7,642 bases of DNA from Frankiales bacterium (GTDB lineage: Bacteria; Actinomycetota; Actinomycetes; Mycobacteriales; SCTD01), in the NCBI GenBank assembly GCA_025965735.1, contig JAOPWK010000066.1:1-7642 (forward strand). The letters run 5' to 3'. Below, one piece after another: positions 1 to 5,294 of the stretch. Each line of letters opens with the position of its first letter. Positions within the stretch are counted from its first letter, which is position 1. Made by a program: the position numbers and the translations under genes. Below the pieces are notes generated by a model. The model was not told the DNA's origin. It did no database searches and was given only the letters and a program-made list of their open reading frames with translations.

Positions 1-167
1 AGGCCGCCGGCGGCGAGCGCGCGGCGGGTGGGGGCGTCCCGCTGCAGGGCCAGCACCGGCATGAGCAGGGGCTTGGTGGCGCGCCTGGCGCGGTCGCGAC
101 CCGAGACCGCCAGGGCGGTGTCGGCGAGCGCGAGCGCGGCGTACGCCACGCGGCTGGGCTTCGGCAT
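1..167 (-). CDS. YhhN-family membrane protein (lysoplasmalogenase-like), N-terminal part
   Basis: Reading the minus strand from an ATG at 167 gives 55 residues that run off the window edge without a stop. They include AYAALALADTALA followed by RRATKPLLMPVLAL, the pattern of the YhhN/TMEM86 family: a first membrane helix with ALAD, a short basic loop, then TKPLLMPLL entering the second helix. Family members are multi-pass membrane proteins; characterised ones hydrolyse the vinyl ether bond of lysoplasmalogen, but the substrate here is unknown. Only about a quarter of the usual 210-230 residues is visible. The start is supported by a TACTGT -10-like box ending 5 nt upstream and the lack of a Shine-Dalgarno, which suggests a leaderless mRNA. 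The gene is divergent from the membrane protein starting at 199. The assignment rests on the N-terminal signature only. Confidence 0.72.
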   Translation of the reverse strand, partial: MPKPSRVAYAALALADTALAVSGRDRARRATKPLLMPVLALQRDAPTRRALAAGG

Positions 168-198
168 GCCGCACAGTAGGACGGCTACCGTCCCGCGC
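168..198. promoter_or_regulatory. Divergent leaderless promoter pair with 15-bp palindrome
   Basis: This 31-bp gap separates two divergent start codons. On the minus strand TACTGT (178 to 173) ends 5 nt before the ATG at 167; on the plus strand TACCGT (186-191) ends 7 nt before the GTG at 199. Both fit the TANNNT -10 placement typical of leaderless actinobacterial transcripts, and neither gene has a Shine-Dalgarno. GGACGG (179-184) and CCGTCC (188-193) form a perfect inverted repeat around CTA and overlap the plus-strand -10 box, so a regulator binding there could affect both genes. No clear -35 box is seen. Inferred from sequence only. Confidence 0.45.
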
Positions 199-822
199 GT
201 GTCGCCAGCCCGGTGGACCGCGCTGTGCGCGCTCGCCTACAACCTCGGCCACCACCTGGGGGCGCTGCCGGGTGGGCTCGGGCCGGCCGGCGGTGGCACC
301 CGGTGGGTCGACTGGCTGGACCTGCTCACGCCGTACGCCGTCGTCGGCACTGCCCTGGCCGCGCTGGCTGCCGCCGGCACCGACCGGCGCGGCTGGTGGA
401 CCGCCCTGCTGGGCGCCGGCGCGTACGTGCAGGGGCACGGCGTCCACCTGGCCGCGAACAGCATCGGCAACGTCCGCGGCGACGCCCCGCCCGTGCACCT
501 GTGGGACGAGGTCCTGGGGCACTGGATCTGGTACTCCGGCGTCCTGCTGCTCGTGCTCGCCCTGGGCCGAGCCGTGGTGCTGCGGGTGACGCCGGCCGCC
601 GTGCTGCTGGCGCTGGCCAGCGGCCTCACCTGGACGACCAACGGCCTGGAGGGGACGACGGCGGTGGGGTCCCTGGTCGCCGCCGCGGGCGTGGCCGCCG
701 TCGCCGCCCGTCGCAGGGACGGCACCGGGCGGCTGCTGCTCGTGGCGTTCGGGACCAGCGCGGTGCTGCTGCTGGGCTACGGGCTGTGGCAGGGCGGCTT
801 CCCGGCCCCGAGCGCGCTGTGA
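199..822 (+). CDS. Multi-pass membrane protein of unknown function
   Basis: The product is 207 residues if started at GTG 199. That start is preferred because a longer reading would run into the divergent gene on the other strand and because a TACCGT box lies 7 nt upstream; ATG 166 is a weaker alternative. Five or six hydrophobic helices are visible, at about residues 43-60, 66-82, 106-127, 132-148, 152-171 and 178-196. Polar residues cluster near or within helices: HH at 18-19, GHGVHLAAN at 79-87 and DEVLGHW at 103-109. Such a His/Asp/Asn pattern could be a metal or catalytic site, but I do not recognise the family. The short tail is GGFPAPSAL. A degraded stretch just downstream resembles both ends of this protein. 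Confidence 0.7.
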   Translation: MSPARWTALCALAYNLGHHLGALPGGLGPAGGGTRWVDWLDLLTPYAVVGTALAALAAAGTDRRGWWTALLGAGAYVQGHGVHLAANSIGNVRGDAPPVHLWDEVLGHWIWYSGVLLLVLALGRAVVLRVTPAAVLLALASGLTWTTNGLEGTTAVGSLVAAAGVAAVAARRRDGTGRLLLVAFGTSAVLLLGYGLWQGGFPAPSAL

Positions 823-838
823 GTGTCCCGCGGCTGCT

Positions 839-854
839 CGGCGCCTGCGCGCCG
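839..854 (+). terminator. Possible hairpin terminator after membrane gene
   Basis: CGGCGC (839-844), loop CTGC and GCGCCG (849-854) make a 6-bp GC stem beginning 17 bp after the stop codon at 822. There is no U-tract, as is common for proposed actinobacterial terminators. It also lies at the edge of the decayed reading frame, so it may be incidental. Confidence 0.3.
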
Positions 855-1029
855 GCCAGGTCGTCACGCACTGGCTGCGGCTGCTGCCGCTCGGATCCCA
901 CGCACCGGTGGACGGCTCCCGCTACGAGGACGTCGTCGACCTGCTGACGCCCAGGGAGCCTGGCGCTGACCGCCGCGTTCGCTGCTGCAGGGGGGCTTCC
1001 CGCAGCCCCGCGAGCTCGGCTGGCACTAG
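842..1029 (+). pseudogene. Decayed, internally deleted paralogue of the upstream membrane protein
   Basis: In one frame, 842-952 reads LRAGQVVTHWLRLLPLGSH followed by GSRYEDVVDLLTP, which matches by eye the upstream protein's GHHLGALPG and GTRWVDWLDLLTP (its residues 17-45). Another frame at 954-989 reads SLALTAAFAAAG, like its next helix TALAALAAAG. In a third frame 985-1029 reads LQGGFPQPRELGWH and then a stop, matching the intact protein's ending WQGGFPAPSAL plus stop. The order is preserved, but frames shift at least twice and about 140 central residues are missing. The simplest reading is a tandem paralogue that lost its middle by deletion. The final TAG overlaps the stop of the convergent pncC. 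Similarity is short and judged by eye, and there is no start codon with a ribosome binding site. Confidence 0.5.
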
Positions 1030-1472
1030 GCGCGCAGCCGCTCCACCACCAGTCGCAGCGCCATGTCGGCGGCGCCGGTGCAGACCCGCTCCGGGTCGCC
1101 GTCGAGCTGGAGGCGGTGGCTGGTCACCTGGCCGTCGACGTTGACGCCGACCCAGACGGTCCCGGCCGGCTGGTCCTCGGCAGGGTCGGGGCCGCCGACG
1201 CCGGTGGTCGCCACGGTGACATCGGCCCGCAGCAGGTCGGCCACCCCGCGGGCCATCTGCTCGGCGGTCTCGGCGTTGACGACCCGGTCGCCCTGCACGC
1301 CGAGCAGGCGCTGCTTGACCTCGGTGCCGTACGCCACCAGCCCGCCGAGGAACCACGCGCTGGCCTCAGCGCCCTGCGCGGCCTTGTCCGCGACGAGCCC
1401 AGCCGTCACCGACTCGGCCGTCGCGAAGCGCCACCCGCGCTCCTGGACCAGCTGGGCGAGCTGCTGCTGCAC
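1026..1472 (-). CDS. pncC: PncC / CinA C-terminal domain, nicotinamide-nucleotide amidohydrolase
   Basis: The 148-residue product is the stand-alone CinA C-terminal domain, which deamidates nicotinamide mononucleotide to nicotinic acid mononucleotide in cytoplasmic NAD recycling. Visible family blocks are ATAESVTAGLV near the N-terminus, FLGGLVAYGTEVKQRLLGV, NAETAEQMARGVADLL and ATTGVGGP, ending with a conserved AGTVWVGV strand. The length suits the single-domain enzyme; there is no N-terminal molybdopterin-binding-like half. GTG 1472 is chosen because AGGA lies 7 nt upstream; GTG 1487, giving 153 residues, is the alternative. The first block has Val and Ala where many relatives have TAESCTGG, so the active-site loop is slightly divergent. 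The gene is divergent from the kinase-family gene and converges on the decayed paralogue. Confidence 0.88.
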   Translation of the reverse strand: MQQQLAQLVQERGWRFATAESVTAGLVADKAAQGAEASAWFLGGLVAYGTEVKQRLLGVQGDRVVNAETAEQMARGVADLLRADVTVATTGVGGPDPAEDQPAGTVWVGVNVDGQVTSHRLQLDGDPERVCTGAADMALRLVVERLRA

Positions 1473-1479
1473 GTCGTCG

Positions 1480-1530
1480 TCCTGCACGGCGTCGGGCCTG
1501 CCCCGCGGTGCGGGACTCGAACGTGCAGGA
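1480..1530. promoter_or_regulatory. Nested inverted repeats between pncC and kinase gene
   Basis: TCCTGCACG (1480-1488) and CGTGCAGGA (1522-1530) are perfect inverted repeats. Each carries the AGGA ribosome-binding word of the gene on its side: 7 nt before pncC GTG 1472 and 10 nt before ATG 1541. Inside them CCCGC (1502-1506) and GCGGG (1510-1514) form a smaller inverted repeat. No clear -35/-10 pair is seen. The arms could be an operator or simply paired ribosome-binding sites. Confidence 0.35.
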
Positions 1531-1540
1531 TGCGGAGGTG

Positions 1541-2416
1541 ATGCGCGTCGCCGTGGTGGCCAACCCGACCAAGAGCGGCGACCCGTACTGGGACCGGCGG
1601 GTGCTCGGCGTCCTCGAGCGCGCCGGTCTGCCCGGCGCCACCTGGATCCCCACGACGGCGGCCGACCCGGGTCCGGGGCAGGCCCGCCAGGCGCTGGCCG
1701 ACGGGGCCGAGCTCGTCGTCGTGTGCGGCGGCGACGGGACCGTCCGCTCGGTGGCGACGGTGCTGGCGGGCACCGGCGTGCCGATGGCGCTGCTGCCCAG
1801 CGGCACCGGCAACCTGCTCGCCCGCAACCTCGAGGTGCCGCTGGAGGTGGAGGCGGCTGCACGCGTGGCGGCCTCCGGGCGCACCGCCGCCATCGACGTC
1901 GGACGCACCGACGACGGCGAGTGCTTCCTGGTCATGGCCGGCAGCGGCTTCGACGCCGCGATGCTGCGCGACACCTCCGACCGCGCCAAGGTGTGGCTGA
2001 GCTGGGCGGCGTACGTCCTGGCCGGGATGCGCCACCTGCGCGGGCCGCTGGCGACGTACGACCTCGTGCTGGACGGCGTCCCGGTGCGGCGCCATGGCCG
2101 GGGCGTGCTCATCGGCAACGTCAGCGCGCTGCAGGCCGGCCTCGAGCTGCTGCCCGGGGCGCTGGCGGACGACGGGCTGCTCGACGTCGCCGTGCTGGCG
2201 CCGCGCTCGCTGCGCGAGTGGTTCCGGCTGGCGCGCCGGGTCGGCATCGGGCTGGCCCCCGGCGAGCAGGTGCTGGAGCGCTGGACGGCCACGCGCGTGA
2301 CGGTGCGCGCGGAGCCGGCCCAACCGGTGCAGTACGACGGGGACCTGGTGGAGTCCGGCGTCGTCCTCAGCTGCGTGGTGGAGCCGGGCGCGCTGCTGGT
2401 GCGGGTGCCGGTCTGA
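1541..2416 (+). CDS. Diacylglycerol/lipid kinase family protein (DagK/YegS/LCB5 type)
   Basis: This 291-residue protein has the catalytic-domain signatures of the diacylglycerol/sphingosine kinase superfamily. It starts MRVAVVANPTK (first strand with the NP motif), followed by VCGGDGTV at about 61-68 (nucleotide-binding GGDGT) and LPSGTGNLLARNL at 85-97. The second domain has LIGNVSALQAG with a DGLLDVAVL strand and a late QYDGDLVE motif. The family phosphorylates lipid hydroxyls with ATP at the membrane face; the exact substrate cannot be read from the sequence. ATG 1541 is chosen because the family normally begins with this strand and AGGA sits 10 nt upstream; a GGAGG only 2 nt away is too close, and GTG 1508 would add 11 non-family residues. 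The gene ends 5 bp from the convergent GNAT gene. Confidence 0.9.
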   Translation: MRVAVVANPTKSGDPYWDRRVLGVLERAGLPGATWIPTTAADPGPGQARQALADGAELVVVCGGDGTVRSVATVLAGTGVPMALLPSGTGNLLARNLEVPLEVEAAARVAASGRTAAIDVGRTDDGECFLVMAGSGFDAAMLRDTSDRAKVWLSWAAYVLAGMRHLRGPLATYDLVLDGVPVRRHGRGVLIGNVSALQAGLELLPGALADDGLLDVAVLAPRSLREWFRLARRVGIGLAPGEQVLERWTATRVTVRAEPAQPVQYDGDLVESGVVLSCVVEPGALLVRVPV

Positions 2417-2421
2417 ACGGC

Positions 2422-2886
2422 TCAGAGGCTCCGGCGCATCCCGAGGTGCTCGATGCCGGCCTCGAGGTACACGTCTCCGAACGGCGTGAAGCCGGCTCGC
2501 TCGTAGAAGCCGCGGGCGTGCACCTGCGCGTGCAGCTCGACCAGCGGCAGGCCCTTCTCGGCGGCGCGGGCCACGAGCAGGTCGAGCAGCGCGCGGCCGG
2601 TGCCGGTGCCGCGGGCCTGCTCGTGCACGGCCATCCGGCCGATGGTGCCGACCTGGCCGGAGGTGCCCGGCTCGAGCCGGCCCTCCTCGTCGGTGCGCCC
2701 GTCGATGAGCCGCCCGGTGCCGACCACCCTGTCGTCCAGGCGCGCGACGGCGTGCTCGGCGGTGGCGTCGAGCTCGTCGCGCTCGAGGTCCTCCGGGACG
2801 TCCTGGCCGATCACGAACACCTCGTACCGCAGCGCGTAGACCTCCTCGAGGTCGCCGGCCGCGGCCAGTCGCACCTCGAGGCTCAC
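2422..2886 (-). CDS. GNAT N-acetyltransferase, ElaA-like
   Basis: The 154-residue product is a complete GNAT acetyltransferase. The N-terminal ALRYEVFVIGQDVPEDLERDELD (residues 18-40) resembles the LRxxVFVxEQ...D region of ElaA/YjcF-type members. Residues 82-101 hold the acetyl-CoA pyrophosphate-binding motif A, IGRMAVHEQARGTGTG, with R92-x-x-G-x-G, and FYERAGF at about 127-133 is the usual C-terminal block. The acceptor substrate is unknown. Start GTG 2886 overlaps the stop of the upstream gene by 4 nt (GTGA) and has no Shine-Dalgarno of its own, so translation is probably coupled. It is the last gene of the five-gene minus-strand operon. Confidence 0.88.
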   Translation of the reverse strand: MSLEVRLAAAGDLEEVYALRYEVFVIGQDVPEDLERDELDATAEHAVARLDDRVVGTGRLIDGRTDEEGRLEPGTSGQVGTIGRMAVHEQARGTGTGRALLDLLVARAAEKGLPLVELHAQVHARGFYERAGFTPFGDVYLEAGIEHLGMRRSL

Positions 2887-3842
2887 GAGCCGGGAGTGCG
2901 GGAGCTGGGGGGCGGGACGACGCCCTTCGCGGTCGGGGGCAGCGGGTCGACCTCCAGGCGGGACAGCTCGGCGCCCCGCGGCGCCACCTCCACGCCGCGC
3001 ACCACCGGCAGCGCGGGCAGCTCGGCCAGCTCGGCCGCACGCGCCTCGACGACGAGGGCGAAGACGCACGCGCAGGGGGTCCGGAAGGCCGCCGCCTCCT
3101 GGCCGGCCAGGCGCGCGTCGCTCTCGTACAGCTCGCGGAACTCCACCTCCGCCGGCGTCCCGGACGTGATGGTCCGGGCTGTGCCGAGCAGGTCCTGCTG
3201 TTCCTTGGCCTTGCGCGCGGCGATCTCGGAGAAGACCTGCTCGAGGCCGGTGACGATGTCGCTGGGCGTCTGGAACTCGATCTCCTCCGGGTCGCCTGGG
3301 ACCGGCGCGCGCAGGTACGCCCGGCGCACCTCGAGGCCGGACTCCTGCAGCAGCACCCCGGTCTCCTCCGGGGTGAGCCCCTTGTTCAGGCTGACCAGCG
3401 CGAGGTGGTCCTGGTCCGGGTCGCTGCGCGACAGGCTGACGGCCCGCTCCCGGGCGGCCGCGAAGTGCGCGTCGATGTCCGCGCCGACGGCCGGGCCGAG
3501 CGTGGGAGGCAGCTCGGCCTCCTGCTCGGCCAGCTGCCGCTCGCGCACCTGCTCCGGACCGCTGAGCGCCAGGGCCGCGCCGGTGCCGGCGAGGAAGACC
3601 GCGGCCACGAGCAGCACCCCGAGCTGGGGGACGTCGCGCAGCAGCTTGAGCGGACCCCGGGAGGCGTAGCGGTCGTCCAGCCGGCCGAGGAGCCCCGTGC
3701 TGGGCGCGGCCACCAGCGCCTGGGCGCGCTGGCGCGCGAGCTCGCACGCTGTGGCACGTCGCTGCTCAGCGCCGTCGAGGACGTCGCGCAGCGCCGCGGC
3801 CATCCGCGGCACCAGGCGCGAGTCGAGGTCCCTCAGCCCCAT
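2883..3842 (-). CDS. Single-pass membrane protein of unknown function
   Basis: The 319-residue product has no family signature I recognise. Residues 1-70 are soluble, basic and probably helical (REGION rich in Arg, Ala, Leu), with a PLKLLRDVPQLG stretch leading into one membrane helix at about 73-94. The next 50 residues are charged, with Glu/Gln/Arg runs, and may form a coiled coil. The rest looks globular, with NKGLTPEETGVLLQESG at about 153-169 and a CAC cysteine pair at 257-259, then a Pro-rich end. By the positive-inside rule the Arg-rich N-terminus is likely cytoplasmic and the large C-terminal part outside. ATG 3842 overlaps the end of the pseudouridine synthase gene by 10 nt; the longer frame reading back to 4019 is a shadow of that gene. 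Expression is probably by translational coupling. Confidence 0.75.
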   Translation of the reverse strand: MGLRDLDSRLVPRMAAALRDVLDGAEQRRATACELARQRAQALVAAPSTGLLGRLDDRYASRGPLKLLRDVPQLGVLLVAAVFLAGTGAALALSGPEQVRERQLAEQEAELPPTLGPAVGADIDAHFAAARERAVSLSRSDPDQDHLALVSLNKGLTPEETGVLLQESGLEVRRAYLRAPVPGDPEEIEFQTPSDIVTGLEQVFSEIAARKAKEQQDLLGTARTITSGTPAEVEFRELYESDARLAGQEAAAFRTPCACVFALVVEARAAELAELPALPVVRGVEVAPRGAELSRLEVDPLPPTAKGVVPPPSSRTPGS

Positions 3843-4762
3843 GCGGCGACCCGGTCGAGCGCCCGCTGGAGGTCCGGTGCGTACGGGCTCACGAACTCCA
3901 CCCAGCGGCCGTCGTCCGGGTGCGCGAAGCCGAGCTTGACGGCGTGCAGCCACTGCCGCTCGAGCCCGAGCTTCTTGGACAGCGTCGGGTCGGCGCCGTA
4001 GGTGACGTCGCCGACGCACGGGTGCTTGAGCGCGGTCATGTGCACGCGGATCTGGTGCGTGCGGCCGGTCTCGAGGTGGATGTCGAGCAGCGTGGCGTGC
4101 CGGAACGCCTCGATCGTCTCGTAGTGCGTGACGCTGTCACGCCCGCCCGCCACGACCGCGAACTTGTACGCGCTGGTCGGGTGCCGGTCGATCGGCGCGT
4201 CCACCGTGCCGCTCATCGGGTCCGGGTGGCCCTGGACGAGCGCGTGGTACCGCTTGTCGACCGTGCGCTCGCGGAAGGCGTCCTTGAGGACGGTGTACGC
4301 CCGCTCGCTCTTGGCGACGACCATGCAGCCGCTGGTGCCGACGTCGAGGCGGTGCACGACGCCCTGCCGCTCCTCGGCGCCGCTGGTGCTGACGCGGTGG
4401 CCGGCGGCTGCCAGCCCGCCGATGACCGTCGGGCCCTCCCAGCCGGGGCTCGGGTGCGCGGCGACACCGACCGGCTTGTCGACGACGAGGACGTCGTCGT
4501 CCTCGTAGAGCACCGTGAGGCCGTCGACGACGGTCGGGACCGGCAGCGTGCTGCGGTCGGGGTCGGGCAGCTCCACCTCGAGCACCGCGCCCGCGGTCAC
4601 GCGCTCGCTCTTCATCGTGGTGTTGCCGTCCAGCGTGGCCGCGCCTGCCTGGACGAGGTCGGCGGCCGACGTGCGGCTCAGCCCGAACAGCCGGCTGATC
4701 GCGGCGTCCAGCCGCAGCCCGTCCAGCCCCTCGGGGACGGGCAGGGATCGGCGCTGGGTCAC
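3833..4762 (-). CDS. RluD/RluA-family rRNA pseudouridine synthase
   Basis: The 309-residue protein has an N-terminal S4 RNA-binding domain (about 12-66) and an RluA-type catalytic domain. The signature GVVHRLDVGTSG lies at about 134-145, with the catalytic aspartate at D140, and LETGRTHQIRVHM at 230-242 is the second family motif; DDVLVVDKPVGVAAHP at 89-104 is also typical. These enzymes isomerise specific uridines in 23S rRNA or tRNA. Placement directly after lspA is usual for the RluD-like member in actinobacteria, but the target uridines cannot be read here. GTG 4762 begins 7 bp after the lspA stop; the ribosome-binding site is weak (AAGG about 14 nt upstream), consistent with re-initiation after lspA. 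Confidence 0.93.
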   Translation of the reverse strand: MTQRRSLPVPEGLDGLRLDAAISRLFGLSRTSAADLVQAGAATLDGNTTMKSERVTAGAVLEVELPDPDRSTLPVPTVVDGLTVLYEDDDVLVVDKPVGVAAHPSPGWEGPTVIGGLAAAGHRVSTSGAEERQGVVHRLDVGTSGCMVVAKSERAYTVLKDAFRERTVDKRYHALVQGHPDPMSGTVDAPIDRHPTSAYKFAVVAGGRDSVTHYETIEAFRHATLLDIHLETGRTHQIRVHMTALKHPCVGDVTYGADPTLSKKLGLERQWLHAVKLGFAHPDDGRWVEFVSPYAPDLQRALDRVAAWG

Positions 4763-4769
4763 CCGTACA

Positions 4770-5294
4770 TCATGCGGCCTTGCTGGTTCGCGTCCCGTCG
4801 ACCTCGACGTTGCGGAACGACAGCAGCACCGCGAGCAGGCCGCCGAGGACGATGCCGCTGTCGGCGACGTTGAAGCTGGGCCACACCTGGAAGTCGATGA
4901 AGTCCACGACCGCGCCGCGACCGGGGCCCGGGCTGCGGAAGAGCCGGTCGACCAGGTTGCCGGTGGCGCCGCCGAGCAGCAGCCCGAGGCTCAGGGCCCA
5001 GCCGACGCTGCGCAGCCGCCGGCTGATCCGCACGATCACGACGATGACCACGACGGCCACCACGGTGAACAGCAGTGTGGCGCCCTCGGCGAAGGAGAAG
5101 GCCGCACCCGGGTTGCGGGAGACGCGGATGATCAGCTGGCCGTACTCGAGCTGGCGCTGGCCCTCCAGCTCCGCGACCACCCAGACCTTGGTGAGGAGGT
5201 CGAGCACGAGGACGGCGATCGCGACCGCCGCCAGCAGGACGGTCCGCTTCGGGCGCTGGGTCGGGGCGGGCTCGGTCGGCGTGGGCTGCGTCAG
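4770..5294 (-). CDS. lspA: Lipoprotein signal peptidase (signal peptidase II)
   Basis: LspA cleaves signal peptides of diacylglyceryl-modified prolipoproteins in the cytoplasmic membrane. From the proposed start the protein is 174 residues with four hydrophobic helices (about 18-40, 72-89, 97-112, 144-160). The RNPGAAFSF motif is at 60-68, and the two catalytic aspartates lie in GGATGNLVDRL (D116) and FNVADSGI (D145). The best start is CTG at 5294: it overlaps the stop of the upstream gene as CTGA, and GGAGGAG lies 5 nt upstream. In-frame GTGs at 5318 and 5327 are further back, lack a ribosome-binding site and would lie within the upstream gene; no suitable start follows before the first helix. 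The start is therefore inferred, but the identity is secure. Confidence 0.93.
   Translation of the reverse strand: MTQPTPTEPAPTQRPKRTVLLAAVAIAVLVLDLLTKVWVVAELEGQRQLEYGQLIIRVSRNPGAAFSFAEGATLLFTVVAVVVIVVIVRISRRLRSVGWALSLGLLLGGATGNLVDRLFRSPGPGRGAVVDFIDFQVWPSFNVADSGIVLGGLLAVLLSFRNVEVDGTRTSKAA

Noticed and set aside
28..198. N-terminal extension of the first membrane protein back to position 28
   Set aside because: It overlaps the YhhN-family gene on the opposite strand, and the added residues are Arg/Ser/Ala-rich without family character.
1497..1535. tRNA-like T-arm (GGGACTCGAAC)
   Set aside because: The reverse complement has TTCGAGTCCC, but the 5-bp T-stem does not pair and no acceptor, D or anticodon arm fits in the space between the genes.
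1063..3669. 868-residue open frame on the plus strand
   Set aside because: It crosses pncC, the kinase-family gene, the GNAT gene and the membrane-protein gene in wrong frames, is Arg/Gly/Ala-rich and has no domain. It is a high-GC shadow.
3833..4019. Upstream extension of the single-pass membrane protein to 4019
   Set aside because: The extra residues lie wholly inside the pseudouridine synthase coding region and are Arg-rich shadow; ATG 3842 gives a normal overlapping start.
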